DNA from: Owenia fusiformis
Lineage: Eukaryota > Annelida > Polychaeta > Sabellida > Oweniidae
Direction of reading: 5' to 3'
Length of the DNA: 60,000 nt
NCBI GenBank assembly: GCA_903813345.2
Contig: CAIIXF020000011.1
Span: forward strand, 8,148,571 to 8,208,570
Part shown: piece by piece, positions 1 through 13,531 of the stretch
How positions within the stretch are numbered: the stretch's first letter is position 1
Layout of the letters: every line of letters starts with the position of its first letter
Notes under the pieces: model-generated
Seen by the model: the letters and a program-made list of their open reading frames with translations, nothing else
The model's database searches: none
What the model was told of the DNA's origin: nothing
Made by a program: the position numbers and the translations under genes

Positions 1-3000
1 TCGTACGTCACACTGGTACATGCCAGTCCTTTGCAATTTTGATAGACGTTTAAGTATATATATTGGAGTATGCTGTTGAATGGATTTAATGAATGATGTT
101 CCCGTTCGTGATATATTTTATATCTAATTCGTCTTAAATCTATGATGCAGTTTGTGCAGTTTGAGGAAATGTCAATTTTCGGACCAGTCGTACGTAACGC
201 TGGTGGCAGCATGATATTTGTTATTTCCTGAGATGTTTCAGGATACATTTTTACATTTGCCCTACCGAGGACTTGTTGATTGGTCATACTATTCATGAGA
301 TAGTGAGTATCTAATTTGTCATACAAGTCTGATTTACTTTGGGCTATGTACGGAATGTCAATTTTCGGACGAGCTGTACATCGCACTGGTAGCAGCGACT
401 AGTTTGATATATTTTGAGACGTTTATGTATATATTTTTACGTTTGCCAAAGGAGGGATGTATCGATTGACTTCTCTGTTAGGGGGATATATAATATCCAA
501 TTCGTCTTAAATCGCTTATGCAATTTGCGCTCTTGACGAAATGTCAATTTTCCGACCAGTCGTACGTCACACTGGTACATGCCAGTCCTTTGCAATTTTG
601 TGAGACGTTTAAGTTTATATTTTGGAGTATGCTCTTGAATGGATTTAATGAATGATGTTCCCGTTCGTGATATATTTTATATCTAATTCGTCTTAAATCT
701 ATGATGCAGTTTCTGCTCTGGAGGAAATGCCAATTTTCGGACCAGTCGTACGTAACGCTGGTGGCAGCATGATATTTGTTATTCAGTGACATGTTTCAGG
801 ATACATTTTCACATTTGCCCTAGCGAGGACTTGTTGATTGGTCATTCTTTTCATGAGATATTGAGTATCTAATTTGTCATACAAGTCTGATTTACTTTGG
901 GCTATGTACGGAATGTCAATTTTCGGACCAGCTGTACATCGCACTGGTAGCTGCGACTAGTTTGATTTATTGTGAGATGTTTATGTATTTATTTTTATGT
1001 TTGCCAAAGGAGAGATGTATCGATTGACTTCTCATGTTAGGGGGATATATAATACCCAATTCGTCTTAGATCGCTTATGCAATTTGCGCTCTTGACGAAA
1101 TGTCAATTTTCCGACCAGTCGTACGTCACACTTGTATCTTCCAGTCCATTGCAATTTTGTGAGACGTTTAAGTATATATTTTGGAGTATGCTCTTAAATT
1201 GATTTAATGAATGATGTTCCGTTCGTGATATATTTTATATCTAATTCGTCTTAAATCTATGATGCAGTTTGTGCTCTGGAGGAAATGTCAATTTTCGGAC
1301 CAGTCGTACGTAACGCTGGTGACAGCATGATATTTGTTATTTAGTGTGATGTTTCAGGATACATTTTGACATTTGCCCTACTGAGGACGTGTTGATTGGT
1401 CATACTATTCATGAGATATTGAGTATCTAATTTGTCATACAAGTCTGATTTACTTTGGGCTATGTACGGAATGTCAATTTTCGGACCAGCTGTACATCGC
1501 ACTGGTAGTAGCGACTAGTTTGATATATTGTGAGACGTTTATGTATATATTTTTACGTTTGTTAAAGGAGGGATGTGTCGATTGACTTCTCTGTTAGGGG
1601 GATATATAATATCCAATTCGTCTTAAATCGCTTATGCAATTTGCGCTCTTGACGAAATGTCAATTTTCCGACCAGTCGTACGTCACACTGGTACAGGCCA
1701 GTCCTTTGCAATTTTGTGAGACGTTTAAGTATATATTTTGGAGTATGCTCTTGAATGGATTTAATGAATGATGTTCCAGTTCGTGATATATTTTATATTT
1801 AATTCGTCTTAAATCTATGATGCAGTTTGTGCTCTGGAGGAAATGTCAATTTTAGGACAGGTCGTACGTAACGCTGGTGACAGCATGATATTTGTTATTT
1901 AGTGAGATGTTTAAGGATACATTTTGACATTTGCCCTACCGAGGACTTGTTGATTGGTCCTACTATCCATGAGATATTGAGTATCTAATTTGTCATACAA
2001 GTCTGATTTACTTTGGGCTATGTACGGAATGTCAATTTTCGGACCAGGTGTACATCGCACTGGTACACTGGTAGCAGCGACTATTTTGATATATTGTGAG
2101 ACGTTTATGTATTCATTTTTACGTTTGCCAAAGGAGGGATGTATCGATTGACTTCTCTGTTAGGGGGATATATAATATCCAATTCGTCTTAAATCGCTTA
2201 TGCAATTTGCGCTCTTGACGAAATGTCAATTTTCCGACCAGTCGTACGTCACACTGGTACATGCCAGTCCTTTGCAATTTTGTGAAACGTTTAAGTATAT
2301 ATTTTGGAGTATGCTCTTGAATGGATTAAATGAATGATGTTCCCGTTCGTGATATATTTTATGTCTAATTCGTCTTAAATCTATGATGCAACTTGTGCTA
2401 TGGAGGAAATGTCAAATTTCGGACCGGTCGTACGTAACGCTGGTGGCAGCATTAAAAATTGTTATTTAGTGAGATGTTTCAGGATACATTTTGACATTTG
2501 CCCTACCGAGGACCTAATGATTGGTCATACTATTCATGAGATATTGAGTATCTAATTTGTCATACAAGTCTGATTTACTTTGGGCTATGTACGGAATGTC
2601 AATTTTCGGACCAGCTGTACATCGCTCTTGTAGAAACGACTAGTTTGATATATTGTGAGACGTTTATGTATATATTTTTAGGTTTACCAAAGGAGGGATG
2701 TATCGATTGACTTCGCTGTTAGGGGGATATATAATATCCAATTCGTCTTAAATCGCTTATGCAATTTGCGCTCTTGACGAAATGTCAATTTTCCGACCAG
2801 TCGTACGTCACACTGGTACATGCCAGTCCTTTGCAATTTTTGAGACGTTTAAGTATATATTTTTAGTATGCTCTTGAATGGATTTAATGAATGATGTTCC
2901 CGTTCGTGATATATTTTATATCTAATTCGTCTTAAATCTATGATGCAGTTTGGGCTCTGGAGGAAATGTCAATTTTTGAACCAGTCGTACGTAACGCTGG

Positions 3001-3873
3001 TGGCAGCATGATATTTGTTATTTAGTGAGATGTTTCAGGATACATTTTGACATTTGCCATACCTAGGACTTGTTGATTGGTCATACTATTCATGAGATAT
3101 TGAGTATCTAATTTGTCATACAAGTCTGATTTACGTTGGGCTATGTACGGAATGTCAATTTTCGGACCAGCTGTACATCGCACTGGTAGCAGCGACTAGT
3201 TTGAAATATTGTGAGACGTTTATGTATATATTTTTACGTTTGCCAAAGAAGGGATGTATCGATTGACTTCGCTGTTAGGGGGATATATAATATCCAATTC
3301 GTCTTAAATCGCTTATGCAATTTGCGCTCTTGACGAAATGTCAATTTTCCGAAGAGTCTTACGTCACACTGGTACATGCCAGTCCTTTGCAATTTCGTGA
3401 GACGTTTAAGTATATATTTTGGAGTATGCTCGTGAAATGATTTAATGAACGATGTTCCCGTTCGTGATATATTTTATATCTAATTCGTCTTAAATCTATG
3501 ATGCAGTTTGTGCTCTGGAGGAAATGTCAATTTCGGACCAGTCGTACGTAACGCTGGTGGCAGCATGATATTTGTTATTTAGTGAGATGTTTCAGGATAC
3601 ATTTTGACATTTTCCCTACCTAGGACTTGTTGATTGGTCATACTATTCATGAGATATTGAGTATCTAATTTGTCATACAAGTCTGATTTACTTTGGGCTA
3701 TGTACCGAATGTCAATTTTCGGACCAGCTGTACATCGCACTGGTAGCAGCGACGAGTTTGATATATTGTGAGACGTTTAAGTATATATTTTCACGTTTGC
3801 CAGAGGAGCGATGTATCGATTGACTTCTCTGTTAGGGGGATATATAATATCCAATTCGTCTTAAATCGCTTAT
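1..3873 (+). repeat. Trimeric higher-order satellite array, block 1
   Basis: About seven copies of a roughly 558-bp unit made of three related monomers of about 186 bp (A, B, C), in fixed order. The array is already in progress at base 1, so it continues outside the window. A monomers carry CACACTGGTACATGCCAG and GTTCCCGTTCGTG. B monomers carry GCTGGTGGCAGCATGA and CTTGTTGATTGGTCAT. C monomers carry GTAGCAGCGACTAG and GGGATGTATCGATTGAC. HOR copies differ from each other at only scattered positions, while A, B and C are clearly diverged. Variants useful for tracking copies include a CATTAAAAA run in the B monomer near 2,450 and a duplicated GGTACACTGG near 2,058. There is no coding capacity. 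The block is interrupted at 3,874 by a DNA transposon. Confidence 0.97.
541..1099 (+). repeat. Representative 559-bp HOR unit (A-B-C)
   Basis: A clean example for defining the repeat. Monomer A spans 541-726, B spans 727-913 and C spans 914-1,099; the next A begins at 1,100. Each monomer opens with the same conserved box, ATGTCAATTTTC or a close variant, followed by (C/G)GACCAG and a GTAC core. Each closes with a related AT-rich segment ending in AATTCGTCTTAAATC (A and C) or AATTTGTCATACAAGTC (B). The three openings align without gaps, which shows that the 558-bp period is a trimer of one ancestral 186-bp monomer. A monomer of this length is close to one nucleosome plus linker. Confidence 0.95.
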
Positions 3874-5728
3874 CAGTCAAGCCAAGTAACTAGGTCAACA
3901 TTCGAAAATAAAAATCTCAAAAATCGAACACTTTGATTTCCAAAATAATTTGTGAGGTGGTTATTAAGATGATAATACATCTTTTAACGTATTAATTTCG
4001 AGTACATCTTGAATCCATTCTCAACAAAGCGTTGTCGAAATAAGGATTCGAAATATTTGAGTTCGAGATGATAAAAGTACGTTAAGATATACCGTTCCTT
4101 AACAAACTCCTTTGGGAACAAGATATAGAATCAAATGCATATTCTTCTTATTTACTCCCTGACACATGCCAACGAGTGTTACATAAGTTAATATCTCCGT
4201 TTTAAATAATTTTGTAAACGTTGTTCTCTACAGATGCCATTTTTATAATTGAAAAACAAAATTGAACATTTTGCATTTCTAAATTGATAAGTTTCTTGGA
4301 ATATAACTTAGACGCTAACGATTTAAGTCATTAATAATATTTCCCTCAGTGATCCCATGCTAAATAGACAGTAACTAGGTTATTATTTTGTGTTCAACCT
4401 TGTTTTCATGACTTTTTAACATGAGTCGACAATTATGTAGGAAATTTCAATTCCAAATGTAAGCGCGTCAACTCCTGTTTTTGCACAAAAGTTAGCCTTT
4501 TATAATGATAGATCGCCAAAATCTGCATGTACCTCTCAATGAGGCGACACGTTTTTAAATTTATAGATGCTGAGCTTTAAACTCAAACAAAAATTCAAAC
4601 CACCCGCTGTTATTTTGATTACACAAGACGAAATTTCCACTCCCGGGGAGCACTGTGGTAACACTTTGAAGGAGGATTCTTGAAAAATCGTTCGAATTTT
4701 TACAAAAGGTTTCACGCAGTTTTATTGCTTTGTTTAAGCCTCGACTAAAATCATACTCAAACCCGATACCATAATTATAAATTAAAATGAAACAATAAAC
4801 TCAGGTCAGGTTATATGATAAACCGTTTCGAGAATTGATGATTTGAGTTAACTGTGTATATTTAAATAAATGTAAGTCGGCATGTATTCGACAGTTAATG
4901 TAAACACATGATGTATGCATCCACATGTGACTTAAATATCGATTCATGACTATCATATTTGGCTTTCAAAAATTAAGTTGGAAGTTACAGTGGTTGGAGA
5001 TTAACGAAAACGTCAATCATATCCGAATATCCAAACGACGTCAAGTATTAACAATGCCCTTTTTGTGCATCTCGAACAAGGCAAGGTTCTGTGATCCAGC
5101 AATGTGCATTCCGAAAGAAAAAATTCACAAATATTAACAAATTTCATTGAGTTGGATATTACATTCGAAATCACAACTTTCGAAATATTTGTTTTAAACA
5201 AGAATTGTAAGAACTTAAAACATGTTGTTAATTTTTCAAGCCGCATATCCTCATTTACGTTCTTTGACAAGGATGAATTCATTTGAAAACATGGATTTTT
5301 TTTTATTGTTCAAAACTACCCTTGAAATATAAGTATGTGTGATATTACAGTGTAAATTGACACGCATTTGTTTCCTCCATATCATGGAAAAAATAAATGC
5401 AGTACCATCTTTCAATATTTGGAAACAAAAAGTTCATTTTGTATGTAAAATACATTTATGGTGGATTCATAATGAAAAATGACAAATAACATACATCTTT
5501 TTAAGTAGGGGTATACAGGGACATAGTGGAAATTCAGAAATTTAGGCCATATCCCCAAGATTGCTTCAACAATATATAACAGAACATCAAATTTATCATT
5601 TACACGTTTGCTGATAGGTTTATTGAAAATAATTAAACAGAGGTTTACTTCAATTGTGGCACCATTCTTAGTTAATATTGATGAACATACGAATATCGAA
5701 TGTTGACTTTAGTTAGTTGGCTTGACCG
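3874..5728. mobile_element. DNA transposon with about 32-bp TIRs and TTAT target duplication, inserted in the satellite
   Basis: This 1,855-bp insertion interrupts a C monomer. The left end reads CAGTCAAGCCAAGTAACTAG, and the inverted right end reads CGGTCAAGCCAACTAACTAA. The similarity continues through TCAACATTCGA, giving terminal inverted repeats of about 32 bp with a few mismatches and one indel. Host sequence TTAT is present on both sides (3,870-3,873 and 5,729-5,732), and removing the element plus one TTAT restores a normal monomer. No reading frame resembling a transposase is visible, so it looks non-autonomous. The superfamily is not clear: the 4-bp duplication and TIR do not match the usual Tc1/mariner (TA), piggyBac (TTAA) or hAT (8 bp) patterns. 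The interior contains a roughly 315-bp segment also found near 52.7-53.1 kb. Confidence 0.85.
4801..5115 (+). repeat. Dispersed segment shared with 52,740-53,075 (opposite orientation)
   Basis: This stretch inside the 1.86-kb transposon is the reverse complement, with scattered differences, of 52,740-53,075. Shared landmarks include GGTTATATGATAAACCGTTT, GACTATCATATTTGGCTTTC, AACGACGTCAAGTATTAACA and GGCAAGGTTCTGTGATCCAG. Similarity stops near 5,115 on one side and just left of 4,801 on the other. It could be a fragment of the same transposon family or a smaller repeat nested in both places. No terminal repeats of its own were recognised. Confidence 0.8.
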
Positions 5729-8700
5729 TTATGCAATTTGCGCTCTTGACGAAATGTCAATTTTCCGAAGAGTCGTACGTCACACTGGTACATGCCAGTC
5801 CTTTGCAATTTCGTGACACGTTTTAGTATATATTTTGGAGTATGCTCTTGAATGGATTTAATGAATGATGTTCCCGTTCGTGATATATATTATATCTAAT
5901 TCGTCTTAAATCTATGATGCAGTTTCTGCTCTGGAGGAAATGTCAATTGTCGGACCAGTCGTACGTAACGGTGGTGGCAGCATGATATTTGTTATTTAGT
6001 GAGATGTTTCAGGATACATTTTTACATTTGCCCTACAGAGAGGACTTGTTGATTGGCCATTCTATTCATGAGATATTGAGTATCTAATTTGTCATACAAG
6101 TCTGATTTACTTTGGGCTATGCACGAAATGTCAATTTTCTGACCAGCTGTACATCGCACTGGTAGCAGCGACTAGTTTGATATATTGTGAGACGTTTATG
6201 TATATATTTTTACGTTTGCCAAAGGAGGGATGTATCGATTGACTTCTCTGTTAGGGGGATATATAATATCCAATTCGTCTCAAATCGCTTATGCAATTTG
6301 AGCTCTTCACGAAATGTCAATTTTCCGACCAGTCGTACGTCACACTGGTACATGCCAGTCCTTTGCAATTTTGTGAGACGTTTAAGTATATATTTTGTGT
6401 ATGCTCTTGAATGGATGCAATGAATGATGTTCCCGTTCGTGATATATTTTATATCTAATTCGTCTTAAATCTATGATGCAGTTTGTGCTCTGGAGGAAAT
6501 GTCAATTTTCGGACCAGTCGTACGTAACGCTGGTGGCATCATGATATTTGTTATTTAGTGAGATGTTTCAGGATACATTTTTACATTTGCCCTACCAAGG
6601 ACTTGTTGATTGGTCATTCTACTCATGAGATATTGAGTATGTAATTTATCATACAAGTCTGATTTACTTTGGGCTATGTACGGAATGTCAATTTTTGGAT
6701 CAGCTGTACATCGCACTGGTAGTAGCGACTAGTTTGATATATTGTGAGACGTTTATGTATATATTTTTACGTTTGCCAAAGGAGGGATGTATCGATAGAC
6801 TTCTCTGTTAGGGGGATATATAATATCCAATTCGTCTTAAATCGCTTATGCAATTTGCGCTCTTGACGAAATGTCAATTTTCCGAAGAGTCGTACGTCAA
6901 TCTGGTACATGCCAGTCCTTTGCAATTTTGTGAGACGTTTAAGTATATATTTTGGAGTATGCTCTTGAATGGATTTAATGAATGATGTTCCCGTTCGTGA
7001 TATATTTTATATCTAATTCGTCTTAAATCTATGATGCAGTTTGTGTTCTAGAGGAAATGTCAATTTTCGGACCAGTCGTACGTAACGCTGGTGACAGCAT
7101 GATATTTGTTATTTAGTGAGATGTTTCAGGATACATTTTGACATTTGCCCTACCTAGGACTTGTTGATTGGTCAAACTATTCATGAGATATTGAGTATCT
7201 AATTTGTCATACAAGTCTGATTTACTTTGGGCTATGAACGCAATGTCAATTTCCGGACTAGCTGTACATCGCACTGATAGCAGCGACTAGTTTGATATAT
7301 TGTGAGACGTTTATATATATATTTTTACGTTTGCCAAAGGAGGGATGTATCGATTGACTTCTCTGTTAGGGGGATATATAATATCCAATTCGTCTTAAAT
7401 CGTTTAAGCAATTTGCACTCTTGACGAAATGTCAATTTTCCGACCAGTCGTACGTCACACTGTTACATGCCAGTCCTTTGCAATTTTGTGAGACGTTTAA
7501 GTATATATTTTGGAGTATGCTCGTGAGATGATTTATTGAATGATGTTCCCGTTCGTGATATATTTTATATTTAATTCGTCTTAAATCTATGATGCAGTTT
7601 GTGCTCTGGAGGAAATGTCAATTTTCGGACCAGTCGTACGTAGCGCTGGTGGCAGCATGATATTTGTTATTTAGTGAAATGTTTCAGGATACATTTTGAC
7701 ATATTCCCTACCTAGGACTTGTTGATTGGTCATACTATTCATGAGATATTGAGTATCTAATTTGTCATACAAGTCTGATTTACTTTGGGCTATGTACGGA
7801 ATGTCAATTTTCGGACCAGCTATACATCGCACTGGTAGCAGCGACGAGTTTGATATATTGTGAGACGTTTATGTATATATTTTTACGTTTGCCAAAGGAG
7901 GGATGTATCGATTGACTTCTCTGTTAGGGGGATATATAATATCCAATTCGTCTTAAATCGCTTATGCAATTTGCGCTCTTGACGAAATGTCAATTTTCCG
8001 AAGAGTCGTACGTCACACTGGTACATGCCAGTCCTTTGCAATTTCGTGAGACGTTTTAGTATATATTTTGGAGTATGCTCTTGAATGGATTTAATGAATG
8101 ATGTTCCCGTTCGTGATATATTTTATATCTAATTCGTCTTAAATCTATGATGCACTTTCTGCTCTGGAGGAAATGTCAATTGTCGGACCAGTCGTACGTA
8201 ACGCTGGTGGCAGCATGATATTTGTTATTTAGTGAGATGTTTCAGGATACATTTTGACATTTTCCCTACCGAGGACGTGTTGATTGGTCATACTATTCGC
8301 TAGATATTGAGTATCTAATTTGTCATACAAGTCTGGTTTACTTTGGGCTATGTACGGAATGTCAATTTTCGGACCAGCTGTACATCGCACTGGTAGCAGC
8401 GACTAGTTTGCTATATTGTGAGACGTTAATGTATATATTCTTACGTTTGCCAAGGGAGGGGTGTATCGATCGACTTCTCTATCAGGGGGATATATAATAT
8501 CAAATTCGTCTTAAATCGCTTATGCAATTTGCGCTCTTGACAAAATGTCAATTTTCCGACCAGTCGTACGTCACACTGGTACATGCCAGTCCTTTGCAAT
8601 TTTTTGAGACGTTTAAGTATATATCTTGGAGTATGCTCTTGAATGGATTTAATGAATGATGTTCCCGTTCATGATATATTTTATATCTAATTCGTCTTAA

Positions 8701-11700
8701 ATCTATGATGCAATTTGTGCTCTGGAGGAAATGTCAATTTTCGGATAAGTCGTACATAACGCTGGTGACAGTATGATATTTGTTATTTAGTGAGATGTTT
8801 CAGGATACATTTTGACATTTGCCCTACCGAGGACGTGTTGATTGGTCATACTATTCATGAGCTATTGAGTATCTAATTTGTCATACAAGTCTGATTTACT
8901 CTTTGCTATGTACGGAATGTCAATTTTTGGACCAGCTGTACATCACACTGGAAGCAGCGACTAGTTTGATATATTGTGAGACGTTTATGTATATACTTTT
9001 ACGTTTGCCAAAGGAGGGATGTATCGATTGACTTTTCTGTTAGGGGGATATATAATATCCAATTCGTCTTAAATCGCTTATGCAATTTGCGCTCTTGACG
9101 AAATGTCAATTCTCCGACCAGTCGTACGTCACACTGGTACATGCCAGTCCTTTGCAATTTTGTGAGACGTTTAAATATATATCTTGGAGTATGCTCTTGA
9201 ATGGATTTAATGAATGATGTTCCCGTTCGTGATATATTTTATATCTAATTCGTCTTAAATCTATGATGCAGTTTGTTCTCTGGAGGAAATGTCAATTTTT
9301 CGGACCAGTCGTACATAACGCTGGTGGCAGCATGATATTTGTTATTTAGTGAGATGTTTCAGGATACATTTTTACATTTTCCCTACCGAGGACTTTTTGA
9401 TTGGTCATTCTATTCATGATATATTGAGTATCTTATTTGTCATACAAGTCTGATTTACTTTGGGCTATGTATGGAATGTCAATTTTCGGACCAGCTGTAC
9501 ATCGCACTGGTAGCAGCGACTAGTTTGATATATGTGAGACGTTTATGTATATATTTTTACTTTTGCCAAAGGAGGGATGTATCGATTGACTTCTCTGTTA
9601 GTGGGATATATTATAATATCCAATTCGTCGTAAATCGCTTATGCAATTTGCGCTCTTGACGAAATGTCAATTTCCCGACCAGTCGTACGTCACACTGGTA
9701 CATGCCAGTCCTTTGCAATTTTGTGAGACGTTTAAATATATATCTTGGAGTATGCTCTTGAATGGATTTAATGAATGATGTTCCCGTTCGTGATATATTT
9801 TATATCTAATTCGTCTTAAATCTATGATGCAGTTTGTGCTATGGAGGAAATGTCAATTTTCGGACCAGTCGTACATAATGCTAGTGACAGCATGATATTT
9901 GTTATTTAGTGAGATGTTTCAGGATACATTTTGACATTTGCCCTACCGAGGATGTGTTGATTGGTCATACTATTCATGAAATTTTGAGTATCTAATTTGT
10001 CATACAAGTCTGATTTACTTTGGGCTATGTGCGGAATGTCAATTTTCGGACCAGCTGTACATCGCACTGTTAGCAGCGACTAATTTGACATATTGTGAGA
10101 CGTTCATGTATATATTTTTACGTTTGCCAAAGGAGGGATGTATCGATTGACTTCTCTGTTAGGGGGATATATAATATCCAATTCGTCTCAAATCGCTTAT
10201 GCAATTTGCGCTCTTGAAGAAATGTCAATTTCCCGACCAGTCGTACGTCACACTGGTACATGCCAGTCCTTTGCAATTTTGTGAGACGTTTAAGTATATA
10301 TTTTGGAGTATGCTCTTGAATGGATTTAATGAATGATGTTCCTGTTCGTGATATATTTTATATCTAATTCGTCTTAAATCTATGATGCAGTTTGTGCTCT
10401 GGAGGAAATGTCAATTTTTGGACCAGTCGTACGTAACGCAGGTGGCAGCATGATATTTGTCATTTAGTGAGATGTTTCAGGATACATTTTTACATTTGCC
10501 CTACCGAGGACTTGTTGATTGGTCATTCTATTCATGAGATATTGAGTATCTAATTTGTCATACAAGTCTGATTCACTTTGGGCTATGTACGGAATGTGAA
10601 TTTTTCGACCAGCTGTACATTGCACAGGTAGCAGCGACTATTTTGATATGTTGTGAGACGTTTATGTATATATTTTTACGTTTGCCAAAGGAGGGATGTA
10701 TCGATTGACTTCTGTGTTAGGGGGATATATAATATCCAATTCGTCTTAAATCGCTCATGCAATTTGGGCTTTTGACGAAATGTCAATTTTCCGACCAGTC
10801 GTACGTCACACTGGTACATGCCAGTCCTTTGCAATTTTTGAGACGTTTAAGTATATATTTTGGAGTATGCTCTTGAATGGATTTAATGAATGATGTTCCC
10901 GTCCGTGATATATTTTATATCTAATTCGTCTTAAATCTATGATGCAGTTTGTGCTCTGGAGGAAATGTCAATTTCGGACCAGTCGTACGTAAAGCTGGTG
11001 GCAGCATGGTATTTGTTATTTACTGAGATGTTTCTGGATACATTTTGACATTTGCCCTACCTAGGACTTGTTGATTGGTCATACTATTCATGAGATATTG
11101 AGTATCTTATTTGTCATTCAAGTCTGATTTACTTTGGGCTATGTACGGAATGTCAATCTTCGGACCAGCTGTACATCGCACTGTTAGCAGCGACTAGTTT
11201 TCATATATTGTGAGACGTTTATGTATATATTTTTACGTTGGCCAAAGGAGGGATGTTTCGATTGACTTCTCTGTTAGAGGGATATATAATATCCAATTCG
11301 CTTATGCAATTTGCGCTCTTGACGAAATGTCAATTTTCCGACCAGTCGTACGTCACACTGGTACATGCCAGTCCTTTGCAATTTTGTGAGACGTTTAAGT
11401 ATATATTTTGGAGTATGCTCTTGAATGAATTTAATGAATGATGTTCCAGTTCGTGATATATTTTATATCTAATTCGTCTTAAATCTATGATGCAGTTTGT
11501 GCTCTGGAGGAAATGTCAATTTCTGGACCAGTCGTACTTAACGCTGGTGACAGCATGATATTTGTTATTTAGTGAGATGTTTCAGGATACATTTTGATAT
11601 TTGCCCTACCGAGGACTAGTTGATTGGTCATTCTATTCATGAGATAGTGAGTATCTAATTTGTCATACAAGTCTGATTTACTTTGGGCTATATGTACGGC

Positions 11701-12468
11701 ATGTCAATTTTCGGACCAGCTGTATATCGCACTGGTAGCAGCGACTAGTTTGATATATTGTGAGACGTTTATGTATATATTTTTTACGTTGGCCAAGGGA
11801 GGGATGTATCGATTGACTTCTCTGTTAGGGGGATATATAATATCCAATTCGTCTTAAATCGCTTATGCAATTTGCGCTCTTGACGAAATGTCAATTTTCC
11901 GACCGGTCGTACGTCACACTGGTACATGCCAGTCCTTTGCAAATTTGTGAGACGTTTGAGTATATATCTTGGAGTATGCTCTTGAATGGATTTAATGAAT
12001 GATGTTCCCGTTCGTGATATATTTTATATCTAATTCGTCTTAAATCTATAATGCTGTTTGTGCTCTGGAGGAAATGCCAATTTTCGGACCAGTCGTACGT
12101 AACGCTGGTGATAGCATGATATTTGTTATTTAGTGAGATGTTTCAAGATACATTTTTACATTTGTCCTACCGAGGACTTGTTGATTGGTCATACTATTCA
12201 TGAGATATTGAGCATCTAATTTGTCATACAAGTCTGATTTACTTTGGGCTATGTACGGAATGTCAATTTTCGGACCAGCTGTACATCGCACTCGTAGCAG
12301 CGACTACTTTGATATATTGTGAGACGTTTATGTATATACTTTTACGTTTGCCAAAGGAGGGATGTATCGATTGAATTCTCTGTTAGGGGGATATATAATA
12401 TCCAATTCGTATCAAATCGCTCAAATGCTCTTGAATGGATTTAATGAATGATGTTCCCGTTCGTGATA
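5729..12468 (+). repeat. Trimeric satellite array, block 2
   Basis: Continuation of the same A-B-C array in + orientation, about twelve HOR copies. A distinct A subtype with CCGAAGAGTCGTACG in place of CCGACCAGTCGTACG occurs near 5,768, 6,886 and 8,002, spaced about 1,117 bp apart, that is every second HOR. This suggests a local six-monomer periodicity laid over the trimer. The HOR near 6,187-6,423 carries a signature (GAGCTCTTCACGAAATG, GGCATCATGATATTTG) that recurs in inverted form near 28.0-28.4 kb and 22.6-23.4 kb. A deletion junction near 12,422 joins the C/A boundary directly to the middle of an A monomer just before the mariner-type insertion. Confidence 0.96.
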
Positions 12469-13531
12469 CAGGGTGATCATTAAGTTCTGGGAATTGGTCT
12501 GCCATTTCAAGATTTCTCTACCTTTTGAGTTGAAATTTTCAGCAGGTGTACATTGTATAATTCTGAATTGACAAGCAATGTTTCATATACATATCACATC
12601 TACAATTTTTTTAATTGTAGATACAAAAAAAGTAAAAGTGGTCCGCGGGTCAGCAAATTTTGAGTGATGCTAATTTGAAAATTTCCTGCCAGAACATATT
12701 CATCTTGCCTAGATGGTTGCTTCAGACTACTTGTACTAGAGGCAGAACAGTACTCTTGAAGTCATTTATTCAGAAGTATTCTTCATTGCTGAGAGTATGA
12801 TTTAATTTATAATTGTTTCCATTAGCCTGACCACACATGCGTTGTTGACAAACTTAGTCCATAAAGATGTGGTCCAGACCTCCCTTTGGTATCCCTTGAA
12901 GATTTGATCAAGCCGTTGAAATCAGTCCCTTATTGGAATCAAACTTATGACCTCTCATATAATACTTTAGCATCCAAAATGTAGTGAGGCCTAATGGTGC
13001 TTCATCTGGTGAATGTTGTCTGGTGAATATGGAGCAGTAATAACTTGTGTGAACCCTAATTCTTTGATCAAGAGTAGTATGGGCAGCTTAAGTAATGGGA
13101 AGGAGCATAGTCATAATGGAAGATAACTCCCCGCTATTTTGAGTCATGATTGTGACTTTGAGATGCCGATGAATGATACGAAAATATAGCAAAGTACACT
13201 CTTATATAACAATACAGATGTTACTTTAGAAACTAAAGTTAGAAGTATTTGAAAATATGAAAAATCACTTAAATATGTCCACCAAATAGGTATTTATTAA
13301 CCATACTTTTGGATCAAGGAAAATCTGAATTCATTTTTATTTTACTTGACCCGCTACGCCAATTGTCATGTTGCTATAGTAACAACAATTATCCACTGTG
13401 ACATCAGATGACAATGAGACTGTTTTATCCAACCCAAAATTACATTCCCCATTTACCCTGAATATTTCAAGTAAATTGGTTGAAAAATAATGAAATGACA
13501 GATAAATTCCCAGAACTTAGTGATCACCCTG
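12469..13531. mobile_element. Tc1/mariner-type element (1.06 kb, TA target site) inside an A monomer
   Basis: The ends are inverted repeats of about 43 bp. The left starts CAGGGTGATCATTAAGTTCT; the inverted right starts CAGGGTGATCACTAAGTTCT; both continue through GGGAATT and CATTTCA. TA is present on each side (12,467-12,468 and 13,532-13,533). A CAGGGTG terminus with TA duplication is typical of the Tc1/mariner superfamily. The interior shows no convincing transposase motif on either strand, so it is probably a non-autonomous or heavily decayed copy. No other copy was seen in this window. Confidence 0.85.

Noticed and set aside
990-1060. TTAGGGGG in every C monomer as telomeric sequence.
   Set aside because: Only one hexamer per 558 bp, not tandem, and set in conserved satellite context.
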